Source: Roseiconus lacunae
Lineage (GTDB): Bacteria; Planctomycetota; Planctomycetia; Pirellulales; Pirellulaceae
DNA length: 64,000 nt
Direction: 5' to 3'
Assembly: GCF_008312935.1 (NCBI RefSeq)
Contig: NZ_VSZO01000001.1
Location: forward strand, 372,001-436,000
The position numbers and the translations under genes were made by a program. Below the pieces are notes generated by a model. The model was not told the origin of the DNA. It ran no database searches and saw only the letters and a program-made list of their open reading frames with translations. How positions within the stretch are numbered: the first letter of the stretch is position 1; every line of letters begins with the position of its first letter. Shown here in pieces: positions 38,071-46,647 of the stretch.

Positions 38071-38127
38071 GTACACGCCTCATTTCACCACCGCTGTGAA
38101 CGCGTCGGGTCGATACGCGGCTTGCAA

Positions 38128-38143
38128 GGCAACGCGCATGCCG
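38128..38143 (-). promoter_or_regulatory. probable sigma-54 (-24/-12) promoter
   Basis: Minus strand reads CGGCATGCGCGTTGCC: the GG (38142-38141) and GC (38130-38129) have the required 10-base spacing, and xGGCAxG-N4-TTGC agrees with the sigma-54 consensus TGGCACG-N4-TTGCW apart from the first, sixth and last bases. Transcription would start near 38118, about 47 nt before the ABM start codon. The neighbouring gene upstream encodes a sigma-54-dependent activator, which supports the call. Confidence 0.65.
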
Positions 38144-38203
38144 CGGAACATGCAAAATTCAGAAAAGGACGTAAGTCATTGCCACTGCATGAGTTTCAGC
38201 ATG

Positions 38204-38264
38204 GGCTAATTTGTTAGCCACGGCTAAATCAACTCCAACTATTGGAGTTACTCCAAAATTTTGG
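38204..38264. promoter_or_regulatory. stack of five overlapping palindromes, probable activator binding region
   Basis: In 61 bases: GGCTAA-TTTG-TTAGCC (38204-38219), TTAGCC-AC-GGCTAA (38214-38227), AACTCCAA-CTA-TTGGAGTT (38231-38249), TTGGAGT-T-ACTCCAA (38242-38256) and CCAAAATTTTGG (38253-38264), all perfect. They lie 86-146 bases upstream of the predicted sigma-54 transcript start, the usual distance for upstream activator sites, and just after the activator gene's end. Confidence 0.65.
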
Positions 38265-38331
38265 ATCCGGGCGTGGTCAGTCAGCCCTGTCGGTGCTCGC
38301 TGGACTTGTCGGTGCTCGATGGAACTGGCAC

Positions 38332-40341
38332 CTACTCACGTGAAGAATCAGTCGACCGGCCAGGCCGTTTGATCTCGAGTTTTGCCATTCGGGCTTCGAG
38401 CGTCGTTGGCTTCAGTTCAAGCACTTCTGCTGCGCCACCGCTACCACGGATACGCCATCCGGTTTTCTCGAGTACACCCAGGATATGATCTCGTTCGGCT
38501 TGCTTTAACGACTTGCCCGCCAATCTAGTGCTTTGGGGGCCAGAAGGCAGTTCCACGATCAATGTATCATCATCGGTTAAGATCATAGCGCGTTCGATGG
38601 TATTGCTTAACTCACGCACATTCCCGGGCCAATCGTATTGCTCCAATCGTTGCATCGTGCTTCGCGGGATATGCTTGATCACCTTTCCCATCCGGCGTCC
38701 GATCGATTCGACATACGCCCACGTCAGAAGCGGGATATCATCGCGTCGTTCACGTAAAGGCGGAATGCGAATGGGGAATACATTTAGCCGGTGATAGAGA
38801 TCGGCACGAAACCTGCCATCGTGATTAGCTTGTTCCAGGTTGCGATTGGTAGCTGCGACGATCCGTACGTCAACTGTCACCGTCTGTAGGCTTCCCAGTC
38901 GTTCAAAGCGACCGTCCTGCAGCACTCGCAATAGCTTGGCCTGCAGCTCCAATGGCAATTCGCCTATTTCATCCAAAAACAACGTGGAACCGTCGGCTAA
39001 TTCGAAGCGTCCAGGCTGGGCTGATGCAGCTCCCGTGTAAGCGCCAGCCACCCGGCCGAACAGTTCGCTTTCAATCAACGTGGCTGGCAGCGAGGCGCAG
39101 TTGACGATAATCATCGGGCGGCCGTAGCGGTTGCTCTGCTCGTGTATCGTCTGGGCGATCAGCTCTTTGCCGGTCCCTGTCTCACCGGTCAATAGGACGG
39201 GTGCGTCGGTCTTGGCCACACGCCCTGCGTCCGTCAGCACGCGCATGATTCCGCTGCTGCGGCCGATGATTCGCTGATGGTGGTGCTTTAGGGTGATCTG
39301 TTCGCGGAGATAATGATTGTCCTGCTCAAGTCGCTGTCGAAGCTGCTCATTCTCTTTCATCGCTTCACGCAAAAATTGATCAGTCCTCCGCCGCAACAAT
39401 GCGTTGGCGAATACTTCACCAATTAATTGCAGCCGAGAAATGACCTCGCTCGACCATTCACAGGGCTTCTTTATAAACGCAAACGTGAGTCCTCCCATGA
39501 CAATGCCCCCTGCTTTCAGCGAGACCGTCACGTTGGATTTTATCCCGTGTTTCAGGCAGTATTGACGTTCGCCATCGGCGTCGGGGGGAAGGTCATCGAG
39601 AACCGATCGGATGAAGACACTCTTCCCTCGTCGGAACTCATTGATAAACCACGGCAATCGCGCAACGGCGAACGGCCCGAGCGGAAACGGTTGACAGCCT
39701 GGCACCGCGTACGAATGCGTGATCGATACTTCGTTCTCGTCGTCGACGAATTCGACAAAAGTGCTTCGGTCGTTCCCCAGGAACTGAACAATCGTCCGAA
39801 GTCCCTCGTCGATACGGTTGTCCAATTGATCACATGGCAAATTGACGAAACCCGCTGAGAGATTCGCAAGCATTCGCTCGAATTCAAGTTGTTCCTGCAA
39901 TCGTTGAGTATCGCTAGCTTGCTCCGCAGCTTCGAAGATTGTCATGCCGATCAATGCTCTGCTAGTGCAGTCCAAGCGGGTGAGGTGGACTTTTACCGGC
40001 TCACTTCTCTCGGCAGTATCTTTGATTCGGAATTCAAAAGTGGCGGACCGTTCCTCGCCGCAATGACACCCGTTGACGTATTCCTCGACGGAGCGGACGT
40101 CGTGGGGCTGAACAAAGTCCAAAAGTCGTGCGCCAACAAGCGAGTCTGCCTCTTGCCCGAGCAGTTGCGCCATGGCTGAATTAACATACGCGATCCGATG
40201 ATGATACAAGGCGAACGCACCCGCCGGCAGGTCTTCGCAAAGCCTTCGAAAGCTACCTAACGGCTGGGACACCACATCATCTAGCGTGTCGAGCAGGGAT
40301 AAATCAGGAGAAGATTTCAGGTCGGAAGTTGGTTCGCCCAT
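38332..40341 (-). CDS. sigma-54-dependent transcriptional activator (PAS-GAF-AAA+-HTH, FhlA-like)
   Basis: 669 residues from the ATG at 40341, with AGGAG 8 nt upstream. Domain order: PAS (about 38-140), GAF (about 155-320), a coiled linker (NEQLRQRLEQDNHYLREQI), AAA+ ATPase with Walker A GETGTGKE, the sigma-54 contact loop as GAYTGA, Walker B TLFLDEIGEL, arginine-containing FRADLYHRLNVFPI and WPGNVREL, then an FhlA/Fis-type HTH (VLEKTGWRIRGSGGAAEVLELKPTTLEARM). It would open sigma-54 promoters on ATP hydrolysis. The GAF/PAS signal is unknown. No receiver domain, so it senses directly. The promoter and palindromes just downstream make the ABM-to-V-ATPase run its likely target. Confidence 0.92.
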   Translation of the reverse strand: MGEPTSDLKSSPDLSLLDTLDDVVSQPLGSFRRLCEDLPAGAFALYHHRIAYVNSAMAQLLGQEADSLVGARLLDFVQPHDVRSVEEYVNGCHCGEERSATFEFRIKDTAERSEPVKVHLTRLDCTSRALIGMTIFEAAEQASDTQRLQEQLEFERMLANLSAGFVNLPCDQLDNRIDEGLRTIVQFLGNDRSTFVEFVDDENEVSITHSYAVPGCQPFPLGPFAVARLPWFINEFRRGKSVFIRSVLDDLPPDADGERQYCLKHGIKSNVTVSLKAGGIVMGGLTFAFIKKPCEWSSEVISRLQLIGEVFANALLRRRTDQFLREAMKENEQLRQRLEQDNHYLREQITLKHHHQRIIGRSSGIMRVLTDAGRVAKTDAPVLLTGETGTGKELIAQTIHEQSNRYGRPMIIVNCASLPATLIESELFGRVAGAYTGAASAQPGRFELADGSTLFLDEIGELPLELQAKLLRVLQDGRFERLGSLQTVTVDVRIVAATNRNLEQANHDGRFRADLYHRLNVFPIRIPPLRERRDDIPLLTWAYVESIGRRMGKVIKHIPRSTMQRLEQYDWPGNVRELSNTIERAMILTDDDTLIVELPSGPQSTRLAGKSLKQAERDHILGVLEKTGWRIRGSGGAAEVLELKPTTLEARMAKLEIKRPGRSTDSSRE

Positions 40342-40700
40342 TAAAGCCACTCCTCGCAGTACACACGATCATCGTAGTTGAAGCAGTAGGTGCCAGGAGC
40401 TTCGTAAAGCTCGTCCTGCACACTGGTTAACTCGGCCGGGGCAATCAGATCCGCCGAACCATTTTCGCCGTATACTAGCAAGAATTGTAATTCGACCCGA
40501 ATCAGCTTAGGAAAGAGTAGAGGATTTCATCGAGAAGCCACAGTCGGCGAGCACTGCCCATGAGCACTACCCGGTAGCTAATTGCGAAGACCCCGTGACA
40601 GCGATGCGGTGGGTAATGGTACTTTCGCAATTTCTTAACGTGATTGAATCCTCATCAGAACAGATTTTTAAGTCGCGAATCATCGCATTGAGAGCCCCGA
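40342..40700. other. divergent intergenic region
   Basis: About 360 bases between the activator (minus) and amidohydrolase (plus) genes; should hold both promoters. No other gene, and no clear palindrome like the stack at 38204 was seen. Confidence 0.5.
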
Positions 40701-41831
40701 ATGTTGAAGCCACTTTGCACAAGCTGTTGTTTTTTGCTCGCCATTTATGGGCTGATCGATCCGCATACCGCCAGGGCTCAACCGTCAGGCAATAAACAAC
40801 AGGAGTTTCTCTTTCATGACTCCCACTTTCACCTGACAAATTACGTCCAAGAAGGGACCGATATTCGGGAATTCCTGGAGATCATGGACGACAAAGTAGG
40901 ACGCAGCATGCTTTGTGGGATTCCGTTGCAACAGCAGTGGATGTACGAAAGCACAGGGGACTTTGCCCCGACCTACTATACGCAGACCGATGCGCCGCTC
41001 TATTACTATTCCTTTACCGATGCGATGATTGCCCACGCCTTCCTGCGGCTGACACCGGAGCAGCGGAAACGTTTTGATCCGATGATTACGGGTTTCAACC
41101 CCACGGACATGTACGCAGCGGACCACATTCGTAGGGTGCTTGCGACTTTCCCCGGCGTATTCTCCGGGATCGGAGAGTTCTCAATCCACAAGGAATTTGT
41201 CTCTTCAAAAGTGGCCGGCGAAGTGGCTACGGTTGAGAATAAAGCCCTCGATCGTATTCTTGAATTTGCCGCAGAAGCTGGGCTTCCCGTGGTCCTGCAT
41301 TGTGATGTCAACATGCCGTTTCCAAAGCCAGATCAAGATCCTTACATCGTTGAAAAGCTGAGAGGGTTGGCCCGTCAGCATCACGACACTGTTATTATCT
41401 GGGCCCATCTTGGACTCGGACGCGTCGTGCGGCCCGTGGAAAATCAGTTGGACATGGTGGAACGCGGATTGAATGATTCGGAATCCAAGAATCTTCACTT
41501 CGACATCTCTTGGGATGAGGCCGCCAAGTACTTGGTGGGATCGCCAGAGGCGGTCCAGAAAACCGCCGACCTGATCAACCGGTTTCCGGAGCGATTTTTG
41601 TTTGGCACCGATAGCGTCGCCCCGGAAACACAGCAAGACTATATGAAGGTGTACCGTCTTTACGAGCCTTTGTTTGCGAAGCTCACTCCGGAAGCGAAGC
41701 AAATGCTGCTGAAAGGAAACTACGAACGGATCTTTGACCAAGCCCGCCGGAGTGTTAGGCAATGGGAGGCTGATCACTTGGGCCGGCGAACGCCTATCGA
41801 TTCCGAGCAGTCTGCTTCAGGTTCCCGGTAG
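40701..41831 (+). CDS. exported amidohydrolase-family TIM-barrel protein
   Basis: 376 residues with an N-terminal signal-like stretch (MLKPLCTSCCFLLAIYGLI ... ARA). The barrel carries HDSHFHLTNYV (HxH on strand 1), GIGEFSIHKEF, LPVVLHCDV, IIWAHLGLGR and FLFGTDSVAP, i.e. His on strands 5 and 6 and the strand-8 Asp expected for a metal-dependent amidohydrolase of the amidohydrolase_2 (ACMSD/TatD-like) kind. It probably hydrolyses or decarboxylates a small extracytoplasmic substrate; the substrate is unknown. The 3' end overlaps the 3' end of the convergent gltS gene by 15 bp. Confidence 0.85.
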   Translation: MLKPLCTSCCFLLAIYGLIDPHTARAQPSGNKQQEFLFHDSHFHLTNYVQEGTDIREFLEIMDDKVGRSMLCGIPLQQQWMYESTGDFAPTYYTQTDAPLYYYSFTDAMIAHAFLRLTPEQRKRFDPMITGFNPTDMYAADHIRRVLATFPGVFSGIGEFSIHKEFVSSKVAGEVATVENKALDRILEFAAEAGLPVVLHCDVNMPFPKPDQDPYIVEKLRGLARQHHDTVIIWAHLGLGRVVRPVENQLDMVERGLNDSESKNLHFDISWDEAAKYLVGSPEAVQKTADLINRFPERFLFGTDSVAPETQQDYMKVYRLYEPLFAKLTPEAKQMLLKGNYERIFDQARRSVRQWEADHLGRRTPIDSEQSASGSR

Positions 41832-43037
41832 CGGGGCCTCTTGTAACATCGGAAGCCCGATGAAGAACTTGATTACCATCGCGTTGATTAGATCGATGAA
41901 GAATGCCCCGGTGAGTGGAATGACGAGAAATGATTTGAACGAAGGCCCGTGTTTGGCGGTGACGGCGTTCATGTTTGCGATCGCAACCGGAGTCGCGCCC
42001 ATTCCCAGTCCGCAGAATCCACCGACGATCACCGCCGCGTCGTAGTCGCTTCCCATGACTCGGAAAATGACGAAGACCGCAAACAGAGTGATCACTAGGA
42101 TCTGGATGCAGAGCACCAGAAAGATTGTACTGAAGGCGCCTGAGAGGGAAGATAGGTCCATGCTCATCAGGCTCATTGCCAGAAATAGCTGCAGTGCGAT
42201 TTCACCTACCTTGTCGTAGTCACTGACGCATAAGGGGCGCCGCATCTGATCGGCGAGGTTGGTGATCAAAATGCCAATTAGCATGGCGGTTAAGAAACCG
42301 GGCAGTTTTATGTCATTGGAAAATAGCCAACGGTTGACGACTTCACCGCAGGAGAGGCAAGCCGCGATTACCAGCATGATGCCCAACGCACGTCGCAGCG
42401 AGTATTCAGGTTCATCTTCGGGCTTGTCAGTTACCGTGATCTGGTTTCCTTGTGCTTCAGTTGGAGTAAGCTTGTGCTTCTTGATCAAGAGTTCTGCCGC
42501 TGGGCCACCCACAATCCCACCGGCAATCAGTCCAAACGTGGCAAATGCGATACCGGTCAGCGCGGCGTTTGGCAAACCCGCTGCTTCAGCGTCGTTGCCC
42601 CAGGCAATCGCGGTTCCGTGGCCGCCCGCCAAAGAGACACTTCCCGCAAAAAGTCCATAGCCCGGGTGAACACCGATCGCTTTGGCAATGAGCACACCCG
42701 TCGTATCTTGAAGGGCGAGAAACACAGCCGCGCAAACTACGAGTAGGGCCAGCGATTTACCGCCGGCGGACAAGCGAGAAAGCTTTGCCGACGTACCGAT
42801 CGTCGTGAAGAACACCATCAGTAGCGTGTCGCGAATCGACATGTCGAAAACAATCCCCACTCCGCCGTAGGCTGTGATCACAGCCACGATGACGCTGCAG
42901 AGAAGCCCACCGGTTACGGCAATCGGAATACTGAACCTGCGCAGCAGTTCAACCTTTTGGGTAATCGCGTTTCCGACGACCAGGACCAAAATCGCTAGGA
43001 TGATGATGTCCGATCCTTCGACGATGATTTCGTTCAT
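41817..43037 (-). CDS. gltS: sodium/glutamate symporter (GltS family)
   Basis: 406 residues, about ten membrane helices. GltS features: an opening IILAILVLVVGNAITQKVELLRRFSIPIAVTGGLL, the re-entrant repeats GSVSLAGGHGTAIAWG and GFCGLGMGATPVAIANM, and the cytoplasmic linker between halves (KKHKLTPTEAQGN). GltS proteins import glutamate with Na+. It would draw on a sodium gradient, which the neighbouring Na+-type V-ATPase could help maintain. Start ATG at 43037. It overlaps the amidohydrolase gene tail to tail. Confidence 0.92.
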   Translation of the reverse strand: MNEIIVEGSDIIILAILVLVVGNAITQKVELLRRFSIPIAVTGGLLCSVIVAVITAYGGVGIVFDMSIRDTLLMVFFTTIGTSAKLSRLSAGGKSLALLVVCAAVFLALQDTTGVLIAKAIGVHPGYGLFAGSVSLAGGHGTAIAWGNDAEAAGLPNAALTGIAFATFGLIAGGIVGGPAAELLIKKHKLTPTEAQGNQITVTDKPEDEPEYSLRRALGIMLVIAACLSCGEVVNRWLFSNDIKLPGFLTAMLIGILITNLADQMRRPLCVSDYDKVGEIALQLFLAMSLMSMDLSSLSGAFSTIFLVLCIQILVITLFAVFVIFRVMGSDYDAAVIVGGFCGLGMGATPVAIANMNAVTAKHGPSFKSFLVIPLTGAFFIDLINAMVIKFFIGLPMLQEAPLPGT

Positions 43038-43096
43038 GATTGATCCTTATCCATGCGAATATTCGCGGCATGATGCAGGTGATTGGCAATCGGCGA

Positions 43097-44305
43097 TTAT
43101 AAAGGCTGGACTTCAATCAACTCTTCAGAATGGCCTCCCAGCGCGCGGCACTGCTGAAGCCGTTGCTTGATCTCATCAAGAATTTGGTTGGTCCGCTCTC
43201 CGCCAAGCCCACCGTAAACTGATTGGAATTGTTCACGGGAGATTCCTTCTGGTAGGCCCGCGACCGGTGGGCAATAATCTCCCGCCTTCAAACCGTCACG
43301 GACTTCCGCCTGGAATGCCAACGCAGATGCCGCATTTTGGGTTGCACGCTGAGCCAGCAGCACTCCGGCACGATCCGCCGTCAGGTCGGCGAAAGAAAAT
43401 CCTGAGCCCCCGGGGTTGGAGTCCATTAATTCCTTGATCGCCCCTACGGCGGTCGAGCGATTACCATCTGAGAGCACAGACAGTGCCGCGCTCACCCAGT
43501 AATGTCGCGGCAAATCCCCCCTGCCATGCAGTTTAACTTTCCGGCGCAGTCGGCCAATCGCCTTATGATGTGAGCCGTCGAAGGCGCTCCGCGCCAAGGT
43601 TGCGACATACTCGTCACCGAGGATAACGCCGAGTGCTAGGATCGCGGCCTGGTTGGTGTGCACAGGATCGGCGGCCGGGCTATTTTCTTCAGCAAACTGA
43701 AAGGCGATCGCGACACATTCGGCAAAGCCCGGGTCGCCGGCTGGTATGTCCTCGGCATTGCTTAAGAGTTGCACTCCCGCGATTCGGGCACTACGTTCCA
43801 AGTCGGTTGATACGCCCCGTGGAATGGCCCACATGAAAAAGCCTGCGAGCCCCAAGACTAGCATAAGCTTCGCCGTTCGATTGGCTCGCAAGGCAAGTTC
43901 TGTGGCGGCACCGATGATCGTAAAGGCGATCGCGAACTGAATCTGCAGGGAAATAGGAAAGTATCCATAGTTAGCCCACATTGCCGCGATGGCCAAGATC
44001 GGTGCCCCCACGAACGTGACGATTATGGACTGCCATCGCGGGAGTCGACTGCACCCCATAGCCACAAGAAAACCAAGTAATCCCAAGCCGCAGGCACGAA
44101 GTAGAAGGGCCGTGGCGGCTCGTGCCGATGCGTCTGCGAGGCTGGTTATCTTGCTGACGGCGTTAACCGCGACATCGGGTGCACCGAGGGGACGCGGGTC
44201 GGGAGCAACGCTCAAAATCGCAAACCAAACCAATGCAGCCGCGCAGCCAACGAAAGGCGATAGGCCAGCGGGGCGTGACGGCTGGTGAATAATAACCCTT
44301 TCCAT
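43097..44305 (-). CDS. multi-pass membrane protein of unknown function
   Basis: 402 residues from the ATG at 44305 (MERVIIHQPSRPAG); the frame is open to 44380. Five to six hydrophobic segments occupy about residues 15-165 (for example GCAAALVWFAILSVAP, LLRACGLGLLGFLVAMG, FAIAFTIIGAATELAL, LMLVLGLAGFFMWAI). The remaining C-terminal ~230 residues are soluble, helical and Ala-rich, with repeat-like helices (ALGVILGDEYVATLARSAFDGSHHKAIGRL), possibly a HEAT/TPR-like scaffold. I recognise no family. It lies 10 bp from the universal stress protein gene on the same strand, upstream of it in transcription order after USP, so the two are likely cotranscribed. Confidence 0.75.
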   Translation of the reverse strand: MERVIIHQPSRPAGLSPFVGCAAALVWFAILSVAPDPRPLGAPDVAVNAVSKITSLADASARAATALLLRACGLGLLGFLVAMGCSRLPRWQSIIVTFVGAPILAIAAMWANYGYFPISLQIQFAIAFTIIGAATELALRANRTAKLMLVLGLAGFFMWAIPRGVSTDLERSARIAGVQLLSNAEDIPAGDPGFAECVAIAFQFAEENSPAADPVHTNQAAILALGVILGDEYVATLARSAFDGSHHKAIGRLRRKVKLHGRGDLPRHYWVSAALSVLSDGNRSTAVGAIKELMDSNPGGSGFSFADLTADRAGVLLAQRATQNAASALAFQAEVRDGLKAGDYCPPVAGLPEGISREQFQSVYGGLGGERTNQILDEIKQRLQQCRALGGHSEELIEVQPL

Positions 44306-44315
44306 GGCTTTCCCA

Positions 44316-45146
44316 CTATGAAGGGATGGCGAGCACAGGGCAGGGCGCGTGGCGAAGCACCTTGTCGGTAGTCGTGCCACGAAGAATATCGAGGAACCCG
44401 TGAACGCCTTCGGTCACCATCACGATCACGTTGCTTTTGTACTCGGCTGAGAACGCCTCAATTTCTGTGGCCGGATCGCCAGAAGGAATGACAACTTGTT
44501 CGACATGCCACGGGACGTCGGGAATGTTAACACTAGGCATTTCGTTCGATCCGACATGTAGAAGGGTGAGCTTTGCGTCTTCCGTCCCGTAGGCCTCCAG
44601 CGCCCGTACAGCGCGTTCAATTGCTTCGTCAGATCGCGGCTGATGATCGACGGGAACTAAAACTCGCTTCATCGTTACTTCCCCCGTCTCCAAGGAGACA
44701 CAGCCATGGCTATTGTTTGGTACAAACAGTGTCGGCATGTGGGCTTGGTGGGCGATTTTTTCAGCAGTCGAAGGGTGGATCCAAGCGGATAGGCCATCGC
44801 GTCCATGTGTCGAAAGAACGAGGAGGTCAATCGGACGATGGTCTAGGTAGTTGACGATCGACGTCACGACGTCCTCGCTTTCGGCGATCACCTTTTCGAT
44901 GCCAACCCCAATCTTTTCTCGGATCTCTCTCCTTGCAGTCCCCGGCTCGATCAGTTTCCAACGCTCGAGCGTCGATCGAATGGCGGGAAACCGATCCCAG
45001 TCCTCGTAAGTGTCTTCCCCTACATGCAGCAACGAAAGATTCGATTGGTTGGTCAAAGCCAGTCGAAGTGCATGGGCAAAAGCGAGTTGGGAACCGGCCG
45101 AAAAATCCGTAGGATGGAGAATGAAACGTGCTGGCTGAGTAGACAT
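44316..45146 (-). CDS. tandem universal stress protein
   Basis: 276 residues from the ATG at 45146. Two UspA domains in tandem: the first starts RFILHPTDFSAGSQLAFAHALRLA and ends STHGRDGLSAWIHPSTAEKIAHQAHMPTLFV; the second starts KRVLVPVDHQPRSDEAIERAVRAL and ends GVHGFLDILRGTTTDKVLRHAPCPVLAIPS. The G-2x-G-9x-(S/T) ATP-binding pattern is loosely kept in the first domain and changed in the second. Tandem USPs form an intramolecular dimer and respond to energy or redox stress. The gene for a membrane protein follows by 10 bp. Confidence 0.93.
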   Translation of the reverse strand: MSTQPARFILHPTDFSAGSQLAFAHALRLALTNQSNLSLLHVGEDTYEDWDRFPAIRSTLERWKLIEPGTARREIREKIGVGIEKVIAESEDVVTSIVNYLDHRPIDLLVLSTHGRDGLSAWIHPSTAEKIAHQAHMPTLFVPNNSHGCVSLETGEVTMKRVLVPVDHQPRSDEAIERAVRALEAYGTEDAKLTLLHVGSNEMPSVNIPDVPWHVEQVVIPSGDPATEIEAFSAEYKSNVIVMVTEGVHGFLDILRGTTTDKVLRHAPCPVLAIPS

Positions 45147-45373
45147 CGGCGTAGACTGGATTTCTGATCTGAATGACTGAAGCCTGAATGCAAGCTTGGG
45201 CTCACACATAGTGACAAGCCAAGATTGTGGATGGGGTAAGGCACGATTGCAACGATAGAGTCTTTGATGTCTTGATCAAAATATGATGAATCCAGTTCCT
45301 CCGCACTTCGCTCCGGAGGCTTCGCAAAGTCTGGGTGGCGTTGCGAGAAACTACTAACCATCGATTTGTGTCG

Positions 45374-46216
45374 TCAACTCAGCCGCTCTGTCGTTTCTCT
45401 CAATAGCTCGATGCTCGAGTGCTCATCAACTCGCTCGATCCGGTAGTGGTCGGAGAAACCCGGATCGTTTCGGTGCCAATGGCAAAACACGTTGTGATAC
45501 CGGCAGCTCCAGCCAAACTTGGGAAGAATGTGGTGCTGATTCAACTTGCTTAGCGATCCTAAGATACTGACCTTATGTCGCTCGATAAGTTGCCAATCAA
45601 CTCCGGTTTTTCCTACCGCAGCGTGCAGATAGTTCACGAACCACTGGCCATCTATGTCGCGGCAAATCGAACTGTCCGCACCATGTAAACCCTCCTCTGC
45701 CACCGCAGCCGACAGTTTGGGCAACGGTTCTGCCAGGATAACTCGCGGTACGATTGAAGCCTTTGATTCCAGTTCGTAAGATTCAATCAGAGCGGGTCCG
45801 AAAATGATTTCGTCGGAGATGCAAATGGGGCCTAACGACAAAGCCCCTCTCACAAAAAATCCATGTAGGGCCATGTGCAATTGGTAGTGTTGCACGCAAT
45901 GTACCGCAATCTGTGTGGCATCGTATTTTGTGACGCTAGCCCCGTCTGTGGGAAACCCAAAAACTAGATTGTCACTGAAGAACTTGAGTGCCCAACAATT
46001 TGGGCCGGCCATCGAGTGATGGGCGAATGATTCTCGCACCATTGCTCGCGATTTCTGAATCGCAGAGGCGACCCGGTTTAAGATTGCCTGCGATTCTTCT
46101 GGCGCACTCAACGTCTTTGAGAGTTGGGAAAAGCCCAGCACATCGATGAAACCCGTCACGGACGGACGAAGCTTCGGCTTGCCGTCGGAATCGGTATATG
46201 GATCTTGCGCATGCAT
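45374..46216 (-). CDS. class III cyclase-fold-like protein
   Basis: 280 residues, cytoplasmic. SVTGFIDVLGFSQLSKTL near residue 20 and ALKFFSDNLVFGFPT near 75 mirror the two metal-binding positions of class III nucleotide cyclase domains (Asp in FxDxxGFS, Asp in xxSDxxxxxF), and HGFFVRGALSLG and FGPALIESYELE continue the pattern seen in a widespread uncharacterised cyclase-like family. Substrate-specifying Lys/Asp cannot be placed. The C-terminal ~90 residues (aromatic, His-rich: HNVFCHWHRNDPGFSDHY) are unrecognised. It may be a nucleotide cyclase, or an inactive relative. Stands alone between the USP gene and the porin gene. Confidence 0.55.
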   Translation of the reverse strand: MHAQDPYTDSDGKPKLRPSVTGFIDVLGFSQLSKTLSAPEESQAILNRVASAIQKSRAMVRESFAHHSMAGPNCWALKFFSDNLVFGFPTDGASVTKYDATQIAVHCVQHYQLHMALHGFFVRGALSLGPICISDEIIFGPALIESYELESKASIVPRVILAEPLPKLSAAVAEEGLHGADSSICRDIDGQWFVNYLHAAVGKTGVDWQLIERHKVSILGSLSKLNQHHILPKFGWSCRYHNVFCHWHRNDPGFSDHYRIERVDEHSSIELLRETTERLS

Positions 46217-46647
46217 GACAATTTCTAATTGGGATCGTGATGTCGCTAAAAATTTATGGCTGCAATTGCTTCGGAAGTCCGCACGGTGACAGATGCGGAT
46301 GAACCGAATGTCAAATCATCGTGATTGGTGGAGGCAAACACGAATCCGAGCATCTTCTTCAGTTGGGCTGTTTTGGTCCGTGAACAGTGGACTCTGTTTC
46401 AGTCAGTTACAGCAATGGGTCCTCGTCCTAATATATCGTGAAAAGGGGATTAGCTTGTCCATAGCGTCAAGGGGATACGCTCCAGGGGAGACCTGTGAAG
46501 CCGGAGGGCTTCCAGAAAAAAAGTTTGCATAGCGATTTTGCTCGCCAGGTTCATCTTATTGGTCGAGAACATGGCCTTAGAAGTCATCCCGGTGATGACC
46601 TTGACTTGAGGGCAGCGGACACCGAGACAAATGTTCGCGGACGAGTG
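46217..46647. other. intergenic, no gene seen
   Basis: About 430 bases between the cyclase-like gene start and the end of the porin gene, both minus. A plus-strand frame at 46495 overlaps the porin end and looks like its shadow. No hairpin with a T-run noticed. Confidence 0.5.

Noticed and set aside
45298-45319. CCTCCG/CGGAGG hairpin near the USP gene
   Set aside because: Short stem, no T-run, and not downstream of a gene end.
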